Numbered from the stretch's first letter, positions 27,496 through 39,512 are shown. The stretch is 64,000 nt of DNA from JBCBTD01 sp039818825 (GCA_039818825.1 JBCBTD010000015.1:1-64000), one strand, 5' to 3'. Made by a program: numbers and translations. Notes: a model not told the origin generated them from the sequence alone.

Positions 27496-28937
27496 AACGG
27501 TGGCTCGCACGCAGTGCACGTGATCTGCAGCGTCTTCAGGAATGCAATCAGCGCACTCCGTTCGGCCGCCGTGCCGCTCTGATAGGCGCGCCTGGAATGG
27601 TCTGCGGCACCACCATGGGCGCCGACCATCTCGTCGAGCGTGCTGACGTCGGCGCGATGCCCGTAGGGAGCCGTCGAGGCCACGCCCCAGAGCGGCGCCG
27701 TGCGGAACGTGTCGCGGTCGACGAAACGCTGAGCCAACAGCTCGTTGCCCAGCCGCGGAGTGCGGGCATCGGCGATCCGGTGCCGCTTCAGATCAGAGAA
27801 CAGTGGTATCAGCCAACGCCCCGATGCGTCGCGTTGCAACGCCGCGGCCCACGGCAGCGCCGCCAGATCGATCGCCAGCAGGTCGGCCACCTCCGCGGCG
27901 CGTAGCGTCCCGGCCAAGTGGTCGGGCCCAGGCTCACTGAAGACCAGTTCGTCGAGCGGCAAGGTCGGGCGATGACACGCGGCGCATCCCCACGCATCGA
28001 AATGCGCTTCGCCTGCGCTGGCGGCCACTCGCCAAGCAGTGTCGTCGGGCTCGATCTGCTCGGGCGGCGGCAGCGTTGCCTGGAACGCGACCAACGCGGT
28101 GACGTCACCCGCATGGATCTCGCTGGCCACACCGTCACCGTCGAAATCGTCCTCACCGGTCCAGCGCGGCCCGAACCGCTCGACGGCCTGAATCCCGTGA
28201 TGGGCGTTCAGCGCGTTGACCGTGAAATGGCGCAGCGACGGGATGACCGCTTTCTGGCCGAACGGCCTGATCACCAGATCGGCGTCGACGCCATCCAACC
28301 CGGCGAGATCGACGACGCCATCGGGCTCGGCCGAGAGCCGACCGAAGTCCACTCCCTTGGTCACCAGGCGGACCGTCACGGCCTGCCCCTCGGCGCGGGC
28401 GCGGGCGAGAGCACCGGTGCGAAGCGCCTGCAGCTCACGGGTCATCTCGCGGGCCAAGAGCTCGATCAGGCCGGCACCGAATAGATGGGTGGTGCCACGC
28501 TCGTTGGCGAATTGTGGGTCGAGGCTGTCGAAGTCAGCGCTGGTGAACCCCTCGCTGACGAACGCGTTGACGACGAACTCGCCGGCACCGCCGGTCGCCG
28601 GATCGTTGTGGCAGCCGGCGCAGGCGCTTGCATCGGGTCCGGCCAACCGCTGGTGCGACTGCTCCGCCGGCCGGCGTCGCTTGGTGGGCACGATGGCTTG
28701 GGTGGCCAGCGGGCGGCCCGCGCCCTCCGGCCGCGTGAACTTCGCCTCGAACAGCTGCCGCCCTTGCTCGACCAGTAGCGACGTCGGCACCGCGGCCGCA
28801 TCATCGCCGAGCGACGGCGGCATCGCCAATTCGCTCCAAGGCAGACGATCGGTGCCGGACGCCTCACCGGTCATCAGCCCGAGAGCTGCCAGGGTGCTCA
28901 CCAAGGCCAGCGCAACGCACGTCGGAGCTCGGGGCAT
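27492..28937 (-). CDS. Di-heme oxidoreductase (cytochrome c peroxidase-like, DHOR family)
   Basis: A 481-residue periplasmic c-type cytochrome with a signal peptide (MPRAPTCVALALVSTLAALG) and two heme sites, CAGCH at 106-110 and CAACH at 318-322, in the arrangement of the DUF1111/di-heme oxidoreductase family. Its catalytic reaction is not settled for the family. The ATG shares bases with the stop of the upstream ROK regulator gene (TGATG), which ties its expression to that gene. Its 3' end overlaps the convergent DUF3833 gene by 4 bases. Confidence 0.87.
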   Translation of the reverse strand: MPRAPTCVALALVSTLAALGLMTGEASGTDRLPWSELAMPPSLGDDAAAVPTSLLVEQGRQLFEAKFTRPEGAGRPLATQAIVPTKRRRPAEQSHQRLAGPDASACAGCHNDPATGGAGEFVVNAFVSEGFTSADFDSLDPQFANERGTTHLFGAGLIELLAREMTRELQALRTGALARARAEGQAVTVRLVTKGVDFGRLSAEPDGVVDLAGLDGVDADLVIRPFGQKAVIPSLRHFTVNALNAHHGIQAVERFGPRWTGEDDFDGDGVASEIHAGDVTALVAFQATLPPPEQIEPDDTAWRVAASAGEAHFDAWGCAACHRPTLPLDELVFSEPGPDHLAGTLRAAEVADLLAIDLAALPWAAALQRDASGRWLIPLFSDLKRHRIADARTPRLGNELLAQRFVDRDTFRTAPLWGVASTAPYGHRADVSTLDEMVGAHGGAADHSRRAYQSGTAAERSALIAFLKTLQITCTACEPPF

Positions 28938-30217
28938 CACACCAACTCGCTGAGCGACGCGGAGCCGGTGGCCGCCTGCTCGTCGACGTCCCGCAGCGCT
29001 GCCAGCGCCGCACCGTCGAGCGCCAACCGGCGGCTGTCCTCCGCGACCCGAACGTCGAGCGTGCCGGCCAAGGCCGGGACCAGCGCCGCTTCCAGACCAG
29101 CCGCCAAGCCGGGCCTGATCAGATCGAAGTTCCGAGCACCGGTGCCGGTCAGCACCACCGGCATTGGCGCGAGCAGCGCGAACAGACGGCCGAGACCGAA
29201 GCCGAGCGCACGGCCAGCCGCAAGGAAAGCGGCGCGCGCCCGGGGCTCGCCGGAGCGCGCCGCCTCGGCGAGGCCGGCGATGGCCGCAGCCCCAGGGTCC
29301 GCGGTCGAGGCAGGATCGACGCCGTCGTGCGCCGCACGCCAGATGGCATAGTCGGCGGCGTAGGCCTCGATGCAGCCGCGCCCGCCGCAACGGCAGGGCG
29401 CACCGTACGGCTCGTGGTTCACGTGGCCGAACTCGAAGGCGGAATGGTCGGCGCGGCGCAGCACGCCAGCGTCGCTGACGACCCCCATGCCGACCCCATA
29501 GCCGACGAACAGCGCGGCGAACTCGCCGCCGGCCTGCGCCGCGTTGCCGCCGTCCAGAGCGTCGGCCATCGCGTTGGCGTCGTTGCGCAGCAAGACCTTC
29601 ATGCCCAGCCGCCGGGACAGGCCGTCGCCGAGAGCGATCGGTGTCGGGGCGAGGATCGGGGACCACAACACTTGCTTGCCGTCGCGGTCGACCACCCCTT
29701 GCACCGCGACGGCCGTCCGGTCGACCGGCGGCGCGGCCGCCAGCCGCTGGCGCTGGCCGCGCAAGCCTTCGAGCAAAGCGGCCAACAGTGCGTCGGCCGA
29801 CGTTGCCGGGTCGAGCGCCGGCAGTGAAACCACTTCACGGACCTCGCCGCCATAGTCGACGAGCGCAACCGTCACGCCGTCGACGGCAAGATAGACCGCC
29901 TGGACCGCGACCCGCTCCGGATTGAGGCGTAGCGGCATCTGCGGCCGCCCGCGGCTCGGCGCCGCGGCGGCAGCGGCGATCATCGAATCGCTGGCATGGG
30001 CCAGCCAGCCTTCCGTCAGCAGTTCCGACGTGATCGCGGACACCGTTGCCGAACTCAGGCCGGACCGGTCGGCCAAGGCAGTGCGCGACAAAGCCCCGTG
30101 TCGCCGCACCAAACTGAGCAGGAACCGGCGGTTCTGGAACCTCACCTGATCGGATGCGGCGCGATGCGGCAGCACCGGACCTTGCCTCCCAAGCGGTTGT
30201 TCGAATTTGGTTGACAC
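28937..30217 (-). CDS. ROK family transcriptional regulator (XylR-like)
   Basis: A 426-residue sugar-sensing repressor: N-terminal winged HTH (HGALSRTALADRSGLSSATV) and a ROK sugar-binding/kinase-like half with the zinc-type motif CRCGGRGCIEAY. It is divergent from the xylose operon, so it probably represses xylFHGBA and responds to xylose. GTG 30217 is the first in-frame start; the ribosome-binding site is weak, so a slightly internal start cannot be excluded. Confidence 0.85.
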   Translation of the reverse strand: MSTKFEQPLGRQGPVLPHRAASDQVRFQNRRFLLSLVRRHGALSRTALADRSGLSSATVSAITSELLTEGWLAHASDSMIAAAAAAPSRGRPQMPLRLNPERVAVQAVYLAVDGVTVALVDYGGEVREVVSLPALDPATSADALLAALLEGLRGQRQRLAAAPPVDRTAVAVQGVVDRDGKQVLWSPILAPTPIALGDGLSRRLGMKVLLRNDANAMADALDGGNAAQAGGEFAALFVGYGVGMGVVSDAGVLRRADHSAFEFGHVNHEPYGAPCRCGGRGCIEAYAADYAIWRAAHDGVDPASTADPGAAAIAGLAEAARSGEPRARAAFLAAGRALGFGLGRLFALLAPMPVVLTGTGARNFDLIRPGLAAGLEAALVPALAGTLDVRVAEDSRRLALDGAALAALRDVDEQAATGSASLSELV

Positions 30218-30239
30218 AGCCGCGACGCTGCGTCACGGA

Positions 30240-30262
30240 TTTTTTCAAGTATCGAGAAAAAA
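30240..30262. promoter_or_regulatory. AT-rich palindrome, candidate ROK/XylR operator
   Basis: TTTTTTC and GAAAAAA arms separated by 9 bases, in the 109-base gap between the ROK regulator and xylF. AT-rich palindromes of this kind are usual operators for ROK repressors, and such a run is out of character for the surrounding GC-rich DNA. Confidence 0.6.
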
Positions 30263-30326
30263 CACGACGTGGCGTCAACGTCGCCGCTAGTGGTTGAGGT
30301 TTGGCACCAAAATCGGGGAGATCAAC

Positions 30327-31370
30327 GTGAACCGATCCATCGTCACCATGGTCGCGCTCGGCGCGGTCGCGGCGTTTGGCGCTGCGCCGGCAACGGCGCA
30401 AGACATCACCGTCGGCGTTTCCTGGTCGAACTTCCAGGAGGAGCGCTGGAAGACCGACGAGGCGGCGATCAAGGCCGAACTCGAAGCACTCGGCGCGGCC
30501 TACATCTCGGCCGACGCACAGTCCTCGGCGGCGAAGCAGCTCACCGACGTGGAAAGCCTGATCGCCAACGGCGCCGACGCGCTGATCATCCTGGCGCAAG
30601 ACTCCGACGCCATCGGTCCGGCGGTGCAGAAGGCCGTCGACGAGGGCATCCCGGTGGTGGGCTACGACCGCCTGATCGAGTTTCCCGACGCGTTTTATCT
30701 GACGTTCGACAACAAGGAGGTCGGGCGGATGCAGGCGCAGGCCGTCTTCGAGGCCCAGCCTGAGGGCAACTACGTGTTCATCAAAGGCTCCGCCGCCGAC
30801 CCGAACGCCGACTTCCTGTTCTCGGGACAGATGGAAGTGCTCGCCGACGCGCTCGCGTCCGGTGCCGTCGTCAACGTCGGCGAGGCGTACACCGACGCCT
30901 GGCTGCCGGCCAACGCTCAGCGCAACATGGAGCAGTTCCTGACCTCCAACGACAACGACGTCGACGCCGTGGTCGCCAGCAACGACGGGACCGCCGGCGG
31001 TGCGGTGGCGGCGCTGGCGGCGCAGGGCCTCGCGGGCAGCGTGCCGGTTTCTGGCCAGGACGGTGACCATGCCGCCCTCAACAGGATCGCCCTGGGTACG
31101 CAGACCGTGTCGGTCTGGAAAGACAGTCGCGAGCTCGGTAAAGCAGCGGCGGACATCGCCGTGGCCATGGCCAAGGGTACGGCCATGACCGACATCGACG
31201 GGGCCGTCGTGTTCGACGGTGGGCCCAAGGGCGTGTCGATGAACGCGGTGTTTTTGACCCCGTTGCCGATCACGAAGGACAACCTGGACGCCGTCATCGA
31301 CGCCGGCTGGGTCAGCAAGGCGACCGTCTGTCAGGGCGTCGCCTCGGGCAGCGTCGCCGTCTGCGACTGA
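30327..31370 (+). CDS. xylF: D-xylose ABC transporter substrate-binding protein
   Basis: A 347-residue periplasmic sugar-binding protein with a cleaved signal (VALGAVAAFGAAPATAQ). Segments VGYDRLIEFPDAFYLTFDN and VFIKGSAADPNADFL match XylF. It captures D-xylose for the XylGH membrane complex. GTG 30327 is chosen for its GGGGAG site and because it gives a compact signal peptide. First gene of the xylose operon. Confidence 0.93.
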   Translation: MNRSIVTMVALGAVAAFGAAPATAQDITVGVSWSNFQEERWKTDEAAIKAELEALGAAYISADAQSSAAKQLTDVESLIANGADALIILAQDSDAIGPAVQKAVDEGIPVVGYDRLIEFPDAFYLTFDNKEVGRMQAQAVFEAQPEGNYVFIKGSAADPNADFLFSGQMEVLADALASGAVVNVGEAYTDAWLPANAQRNMEQFLTSNDNDVDAVVASNDGTAGGAVAALAAQGLAGSVPVSGQDGDHAALNRIALGTQTVSVWKDSRELGKAAADIAVAMAKGTAMTDIDGAVVFDGGPKGVSMNAVFLTPLPITKDNLDAVIDAGWVSKATVCQGVASGSVAVCD

Positions 31371-31389
31371 CCCGATCAACCTGAACCAC

Positions 31390-31409
31390 GGGCGCGCTCC
31401 GGCGCGCCC
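31390..31409 (+). terminator. Stem-loop between xylF and xylH
   Basis: Perfect 8-bp GC stem (GGGCGCGC / GCGCGCCC) with a TCCG tetraloop 20 bases after the xylF stop. No T-run follows. Such hairpins after binding-protein genes usually stabilise the first cistron's mRNA or attenuate downstream reading, giving excess binding protein over membrane subunits. Confidence 0.55.
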
Positions 31410-31444
31410 GCAGGCGTCCCGACTTCGCCAGAGAAGACCGGTTC

Positions 31445-32746
31445 ATGAGCGACCTAGCGACCGCTGGCCCCGTGCGTGAGCGCGGCAACGTCAGCCAGCA
31501 ATTCCTTCGCGCCACCGAACTCGACACCCGCATGCTCGGCATGTTGGCGGCCCTCGCCGTCATCTGGATCGGCTTCGACTTGGCGTCGGGAGGCGTGTTC
31601 CTGACACCGCGCAATCTCTGGAACCTGTCGGTGCAGACCGCCTCGATCGCGGTGATGGCCACCGGCATGGTGCTGGTGATCGTCACCCGCAACATCGATT
31701 TGTCGGTGGGCTCCGTGCTCGGTTTCATCGGCATGGTGATGGGCGTCACCCAGGCGGAGTTCATCCCGCAGATCCTGGGTTACGACCACCCCCTGACGTG
31801 GGTGCTCGTCCTCATGGTCGGGCTCGCCGTCGGCATCACCATCGGTGCGCTGCACGGTTACATCATCGCCTATCTCGGCGTGCCGGCGTTCATCGTCACG
31901 CTCGGCGGGCTCTTGGCCTGGCGTGGTGCTGCCTGGTGGGTGACGTCGGGCCGCACGGTCGCGCCGATGGATTCCACTTTTCGGCTGATCGGTGGCGGGC
32001 CGATGGGATCGGTGGGTGCCATGGCGAGCTGGGCGGTTGGCGCGCTCGCCTGCGCCGGCGTCCTTTTCGCGCTCGTCAACGGCCGCCGTCAGCGCGTCCG
32101 CTACGGCTTCCCGCTCCGACCGATCTGGGCGGAAGGGTTCTTGATGGTGGTCGGCTGCGGCTCCATCCTCGGTGCCATCGCGATCGCCAACAGCTATCCC
32201 TGGCCGGTTCGTGTGGCCGAACGCTGGGCCGAGGCCAACGGCGTGCCCATTCCCGAGGGTGGTCTGTACATCGCCCACGGCCTCGCCATCCCAGTGCTGG
32301 TCGCCATCGCCGTCGGCGTGGTGATGACCTTCGTGGCCACCCGACTGCGCTTCGGCCGCTACGTCTTCGCGATCGGCGGCAATCCCGAGGCAGCCGAGCT
32401 CGCCGGCATCAACACCCGCTGGGTGAAGATGCAGATCTTCATGGTCATGGGCGCGCTGACCGCGATCGCGGCGGCGATCTCGACCGCCCGGCTGAACGCC
32501 GCGACCAATGCCCAGGGGACCCTCGACGAGCTCTACGTCATCGCCGCCGCGGTGATCGGCGGCACGTCGCTCGGTGGCGGCGTCGGCACCATCGCTGGCG
32601 CGATGCTGGGTGCGCTGGTCATGCAGTCGCTGCAGTCGGGCATGGTGCTCGTCGGCATCGACACACCCCTGCAGAACATCGTCGTCGGCATGGTCTTGGT
32701 GTTGGCGGTCTGGGCCGACACGCTCTACCGCTCGCGCGTGAAGTAG
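31445..32746 (+). CDS. xylH: Xylose ABC transporter permease
   Basis: A 433-residue inner-membrane permease of the ribose/xylose (BPD_transp_2) type. The signature VTRNIDLSVGSVLGFIGM and the GGTSLGGGVGTIAGAMLGAL segment are present. A longer hydrophilic stretch in the middle (around residues 210-265) makes it somewhat larger than ribose permeases, as is common for XylH. Confidence 0.93.
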   Translation: MSDLATAGPVRERGNVSQQFLRATELDTRMLGMLAALAVIWIGFDLASGGVFLTPRNLWNLSVQTASIAVMATGMVLVIVTRNIDLSVGSVLGFIGMVMGVTQAEFIPQILGYDHPLTWVLVLMVGLAVGITIGALHGYIIAYLGVPAFIVTLGGLLAWRGAAWWVTSGRTVAPMDSTFRLIGGGPMGSVGAMASWAVGALACAGVLFALVNGRRQRVRYGFPLRPIWAEGFLMVVGCGSILGAIAIANSYPWPVRVAERWAEANGVPIPEGGLYIAHGLAIPVLVAIAVGVVMTFVATRLRFGRYVFAIGGNPEAAELAGINTRWVKMQIFMVMGALTAIAAAISTARLNAATNAQGTLDELYVIAAAVIGGTSLGGGVGTIAGAMLGALVMQSLQSGMVLVGIDTPLQNIVVGMVLVLAVWADTLYRSRVK

Positions 32747-32757
32747 GAGACTAGGCG

Positions 32758-33540
<783 letters not shown>

Positions 33541-33549
33541 GGTAGGGCG

Positions 33550-34997
33550 ATGTATCTGGGAATCGACATCGGGACGTCCGAGGTCAAGACGCTCCTGGTC
33601 GACGACGACCAAGCGTCGGTCGCGATGGCCAAAGCCGGCCTCACCGTCGAGCGGCCACGGCCACGCTGGTCGGAACAGGACCCGGACGGTTGGTGGCGCG
33701 CCGTCGAAACCTGCCTCGACACCCTGGCCCGCGATCACGGCAGCGCCTTGGGTGCCGTTCGCGGCATCGGGCTCGCAGGGCAGATGCACGGTGCCACGCT
33801 CTTGGGCGCCGACGATCGCCCGCTCCGCCCGTGCATCCTCTGGAACGACGGGCGCTCCGCCAAGGAATGCGTGGAGCTCGACGAGGCGGCCGACTTCCGC
33901 GGCATCGCCGGCAATCTGGTCATGCCCGGCTTCACTGCGCCGAAGCTTCGTTGGGTCGACAGCCACGAGCCCGAGACCTTCGCCGCCGTCCGACACGTGC
34001 TGCTGCCGAAGGACTACGTGCGGTTGCGGCTGACCGGCGAGCACGTCTCGGAGATGTCCGACAGCGCCGGCACCTTGTGGCTCGATCCTGCGGCGCGGGC
34101 GTGGTCGGAACCCTTGCTGGCCGCAACGCGGCTGACCGTGGAGCAAATGCCGCGGTTGGTGGAAGGCTCAGCCCCGTCGGGCCAGCTCCGCGCCGACCTC
34201 GCCCGCAAGTACGGGATGAGCCAAGCGCCGGTCGTGGCCGGCGGGGCCGGTGACAATGCCGCGAGCGCTTGCGGCATCGGCGCAGTCACGCCGGGCAAGG
34301 CGTTCCTGTCCCTCGGCACGTCCGGCGTCCTGTTCGTGACGACCGATCACTTCGCACCGAACGTGGCCGGCGCGGTCCACGCTTTCTGCCACGCCCTGCC
34401 TGCGACCTGGCACCAGATGGGTGTCGTCCTTGCGGCCGCCGACAGCCTCAATTGGCTGGCGCGGCTCCTGGAGCGGGAACCGGCCGCCTTGGCCGACGCG
34501 CTCGGCAGCGAGGTCGCAGTACCCGGCTCGGTCCTGTTCCTCCCCTACCTCGGGGGCGAGCGGACACCGCACAACGACGCCGACATCCGCGGCGCCTTCG
34601 TCGGCATCGGCCACGAGGCGGACCGCGACGTCCTGACCCGCGCGGTGCTCGAAGGTGTCGGCTTCGCTTGTCGTGACGTGTTCGAGGCGCTGCTCGCTGC
34701 CGGCAGCGACGCCGAGGTGTTCACCGCCGTCGGCGGCGGTGCCCGTTCGACGCTGTGGCTGCGCTTGTTGGCGACGATCCTCGACCGGCCGGTACAGCGC
34801 CCGGCGCACGGCGAGTTCGGCGCAGCGCTCGGCGCGGCGCGGCTGGGTATGGCGGCCGCCGGCAGCACCGCCGACGATCTCTTCGGCGAACCGCCGATGT
34901 CGGCGACCATCGAGCCGGAGCGGACGCTCACCGCGGCCTATGGTGACGCCTTCGAGCGCTACCGCGCGCTCTATCCCGCCCTTAAGGAAGCCCTGGC

Positions 34998-35001
<4 letters not shown>
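33550..35001 (+). CDS. xylB: Xylulokinase
   Basis: A 483-residue FGGY-family kinase that phosphorylates D-xylulose to xylulose 5-phosphate for the pentose phosphate pathway. Start MYLGIDIGTSEVKTLLV, the sugar contact GLAGQMHGA and the late GGGARS motif are present. Its stop overlaps the xylA start. Confidence 0.93.
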
Positions 35002-36305
<1,304 letters not shown>

Positions 36306-36309
36306 GGGC

Positions 36310-37287
36310 GTGGCGTTGGCACTCTCCGTCGCCGGCTCCATGCCCGATGGCGAGCCGGTCCACAGCGTCCGCCTGAGGGCCGACGGGCTGATCGCCGACA
36401 TCCTCACCTACGGCGCCGTCCTCCAGAGCCTCGGTGTCGAGAGCGTCGGCCGCAATGTCGTCCTCGGCTTCGCCAACGTCGCCGACTACCTCACCGACCG
36501 GTCGTGGCAGGGCGCCGTGGTCGGCCGCTGCGCCAACCGCATCACCGGCGGCAGGTTCGACCTCGATGGTCGAACCTGCCAGCTCGACCGCAACGAAGGC
36601 CCCAACACCCTGCACGGCGGCGAGCACGGCTTCGGCCGCCGGCTTTGGCAATTGGCCGAGCACGACGACCGCTCGGCCACGCTGACCCTGACCTCGCAGG
36701 ACGGCGACCACGGCTTTCCGGGCCAGATCGAGGCGCAGTGTCGCTATCGGCTCGAAGCCCCGTCGACCCTGGTCATCGACTTCGAAGCGACGACCGATGC
36801 GCCGACCATCGTCGCCTTGGCGCAGCATGCCTACTTCAACCTCGACGGCCACGCCACCATCGACGAGCACCGGCTGAAGGTGGGCGCGGACCATGTCCTG
36901 GACGTCGATGCGGCGCAGCTGCCGACCGGCCGCCTGCTCGACGCCGCGGCCGCGGGGCTCGACTTCCGCTCGCCCAGGCTGCTCGACGGCGAGGTGGTCG
37001 ATCACAACTACTGTCTGGCGCGAGCCGTCCGGGCCGAGCCGGCACCGGCGGCCTCCGTCGAGGCCGGCGGCTTGCGGTTGGATCTGGCGACGACGGCGCC
37101 GGGGCTGCAGGTCTACACCGGGCACAAGCTGAAGCACCGGCCGTTCCCGCCGCGCGCGGGCCTCTGCCTCGAGGCCCAGCCCTGGCCCGACGCCATCAAC
37201 CACCCGGACTTCCCGTCACCAGTGCTGCGGCCGGGCGCGACCTACCGCCAGCGGACGGCCTACCGTTTCACCCGGGCAGCGTCGTGA
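36310..37287 (+). CDS. Aldose 1-epimerase
   Basis: A ~325-residue galactose-mutarotase-type enzyme that interconverts alpha and beta sugar anomers, here probably xylose. The motifs VGRCANRI, NTLHGG, GFG-R-W and LAQHAYFNL (catalytic His) are present. GTG 36310 is chosen because it gives the normal N-terminus right after xylA; ATG 36340 is an alternative. Confidence 0.9.
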   Translation: MALALSVAGSMPDGEPVHSVRLRADGLIADILTYGAVLQSLGVESVGRNVVLGFANVADYLTDRSWQGAVVGRCANRITGGRFDLDGRTCQLDRNEGPNTLHGGEHGFGRRLWQLAEHDDRSATLTLTSQDGDHGFPGQIEAQCRYRLEAPSTLVIDFEATTDAPTIVALAQHAYFNLDGHATIDEHRLKVGADHVLDVDAAQLPTGRLLDAAAAGLDFRSPRLLDGEVVDHNYCLARAVRAEPAPAASVEAGGLRLDLATTAPGLQVYTGHKLKHRPFPPRAGLCLEAQPWPDAINHPDFPSPVLRPGATYRQRTAYRFTRAAS

Positions 37288-37297
37288 GGGGAGACCC

Positions 37298-37957
37298 ATG
37301 GCCATCGATCTGGAGAGCTTGCCGGCCGCGTTGACGACGTCGCTGCTGAGCGACGCCTTGGACGCCCACGGCCACATGGGTCAGGCCATGCGCCCGTTCG
37401 TCCGCCCCCTCGCCGACGACGTCCGCATCAAGGGCCGCGCCCGGACCGGGCTCTACGCGCCGGTGCACCACGTGCCTGCGGGCGACAACCCGTACGCGAT
37501 CGAGATGGCGCTGATCGACGACCTCCGCCCCGGCGAGGTTGCCATCCTCGCCTGCGACGGCCCGACCGACCGCATCGGCCCCTGGGGCGAGCTCCTGTCG
37601 ACCGCAGCCCGCGCCCGTGGTGCCGTGGGCTGCATCACCGACGGCCTCGTCCGCGACGTCCGCCAGATTCGCGAGATGCGCTTTCCGGTCTTCGCCGGCG
37701 GCATCGGCCCCGTGGACAGCAAGGGCCGCGGCCAGATGATGGCCATGGACGTCCCCGTCCGCTGCGCCGGCGTCCTGGTCCACCCTGGCGACATCGTCGT
37801 CGCGGACGTCGACGGCGTCGTTGCCGTTCCCCAGTTCGTCGAGGATGCGGTCTTCGCGACGGCCCTGGCCAAGCTCACGGCAGAGGATCGCACCCGCGAG
37901 GAACTGGCCGCAGGCGCGAAGCTTGCCGACGTGTTCGCGAAGTACGGGGTACTCTGA
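37298..37957 (+). CDS. RraA family protein
   Basis: A 219-residue RraA/HMG-aldolase-like protein: segments GPWGELLSTAARARGAVGC, DGLVRDV and the late PGDIVVADVDGVVAVP are diagnostic. Members outside the RNase E-inhibitor group are often aldolases or sugar-acid lyases. Its place at the end of the xylose operon suggests a role in pentose or pentonate metabolism, which is inference. Confidence 0.85.
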   Translation: MAIDLESLPAALTTSLLSDALDAHGHMGQAMRPFVRPLADDVRIKGRARTGLYAPVHHVPAGDNPYAIEMALIDDLRPGEVAILACDGPTDRIGPWGELLSTAARARGAVGCITDGLVRDVRQIREMRFPVFAGGIGPVDSKGRGQMMAMDVPVRCAGVLVHPGDIVVADVDGVVAVPQFVEDAVFATALAKLTAEDRTREELAAGAKLADVFAKYGVL

Positions 37958-38065
37958 CGCCGGCGGTCCAGCCGAGTCGCCAATTGGCTGCTATGGACGG
38001 GGAGCGGTCGTCCGAGGCGACGTCGCGAATGTCGGCTATGCTGGACACGACGGCCGTTCGGCTGA

Positions 38066-38572
38066 TCAGCTCTCGGCTTTCCGAGATGCCGTTTCGTAGG
38101 CGGCCTTCAGCCTCTCTCTCACCGAACCGGCGAAAGGGGCCTCTCGGTGGTGCACGTGCATCTCACGCAGCTCATGCATGAGTTGGTCCCACATCTCTGG
38201 GCCGCCCTTCTCGAGGACTTCCGCTCGCGCGGCCAGCGGGGCCGTCACAGGAAGGTAGCGGCGACCCCACACGGAGAGCTGTGCAAGAACCGGCAGAAGC
38301 GACACGCCCATCTCCGTCAGAGAGTAGATCAGCCGCTGCTTGTGTCGCGGATCGGGCGCCTTGCTCAACACGCCGTATCCCACGAGGCGTTCGAGACGAT
38401 CCGCGAGGAGGTTCGACGCGATACCCTCCTCGGAGCGCGTCAGAAGTTCGCGAAAGTGACGCTTGCCACCGAACATGACGTCCCTGACGACGATCAGGCT
38501 CCATTTGTCGCCGAGAATTTCCAGGGAAAGGTTGATCGGACAGCCGGAGCGATGGTCGCCACTGTGCATCAT
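38066..38572 (-). CDS. HxlR family transcriptional regulator
   Basis: A 168-residue winged-helix regulator with the HxlR core CPINLSLEILGDKWSLIVVR and FRELLTRSEEGIASNLLADR. Cys11 sits at the position of the redox-sensing cysteine found in HypR-like members. It is divergent from a small hydrolase gene with an 85-base gap, which it probably controls. Confidence 0.9.
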   Translation of the reverse strand: MMHSGDHRSGCPINLSLEILGDKWSLIVVRDVMFGGKRHFRELLTRSEEGIASNLLADRLERLVGYGVLSKAPDPRHKQRLIYSLTEMGVSLLPVLAQLSVWGRRYLPVTAPLAARAEVLEKGGPEMWDQLMHELREMHVHHREAPFAGSVRERLKAAYETASRKAES

Positions 38573-38657
38573 TGCGCTCGGTATCCTGTCTGTATCTTAT
38601 TCACAACTGGTTGCAAGACGGATATGGTCGGAAGAGATTGCCGAGGAGATCGTCGCA

Positions 38658-39209
38658 ATGACCAAATCCAAGATCCTTGTCGTTCACGGCGCAGGCGAAG
38701 GCGCCCATGAGGAGGATGCACCACTCGCAGGCTTCGTTCGAAGCCTCGCCGACGATCCCGCCTCGGTCGCATATCCGGAAATCAAGGGGCTCGAAACGCT
38801 CAACTGGTCGCTTGCAGCGACGGAATTGAAAGCTGCAATCACGAACCGAGCCGAAGGCTGCAAGTTGGTCGCACACTCGCTGGGCGGTGCCGCAGTCTTG
38901 AAGCTGCTGTCGCAAGGCATCCGGGCGCCGCGCATTGGTGGCCTCTTTTTAATCGCCACGCCGTACAAGTGCAAAGATGGGGAGTGGGGCAGCGATGACT
39001 TCGCGCTAGAGAACGACTTTGCCGATCGACTGCCCGACGTCGGCACCATTTACCTGTATCATGGGGGTGACGATGACTGCGTGCCCGTCGACCATGTTGA
39101 GCGATACGCCAAGAAACTCAAGCACGCTCAGGTACGTGTCGTCGATGGTCAAGGGCATCAATTCACGTCACGTCGCTTCGACGAGCTTGCAACAGACCTC
39201 AGAGTCTGA
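38658..39209 (+). CDS. Small alpha/beta hydrolase (RBBP9/YdeN-like)
   Basis: A 183-residue serine hydrolase. The catalytic triad can be placed: Ser in VAHSLGG, Asp in the GGDDDCVPVDH segment, and His in GQGHQF. ATG 38658 is chosen for its GAGGAG site. Substrate unknown. Likely regulated by the divergent HxlR protein. Confidence 0.85.
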   Translation: MTKSKILVVHGAGEGAHEEDAPLAGFVRSLADDPASVAYPEIKGLETLNWSLAATELKAAITNRAEGCKLVAHSLGGAAVLKLLSQGIRAPRIGGLFLIATPYKCKDGEWGSDDFALENDFADRLPDVGTIYLYHGGDDDCVPVDHVERYAKKLKHAQVRVVDGQGHQFTSRRFDELATDLRV

Positions 39210-39512
39210 ATCGCCACAAACCGATCAGAAGCAGCGCTTGGCTACCCCCGCGCGATGCCCGTCCCGGGCTCGAAATGGGTCATCCGATCGCCAAGGCTCC
39301 AAGTCCCAAACAGGCCGTGGACGGACGTCGAAGCCTTGTCCACAGCGCTGGTGTCGGCGTCTTCGGGATGTACCGCACACGGCATCAAGCAACGACTTCA
39401 GGGACGGCCGTCGAACTGGTGATCGGACTCGGACTGCCACCGGACGCGGCGGCGCCAGAACGGCACGGGCCCCCGAAGGGACGCGCGCCGAAGATCGAGG
39501 TCGGGGGCCTGC
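39210..39512. other. Non-coding gap with a possible stem-loop
   Basis: About 300 bases between two convergent genes with no convincing reading frame. Near its right end GGCCCCCGA (39468-39476) and TCGGGGGCC (39501-39509) form a 9-bp inverted repeat with a 24-base loop just downstream of the minus-strand VPLPA-CTERM gene; it may end that transcript. Confidence 0.4.

Noticed and set aside
28938..29666. N-terminal extension of the di-heme protein frame into the ROK gene
   Set aside because: The signal peptide begins at 28937 and the upstream part is an Arg-rich shadow of the ROK regulator in another frame.
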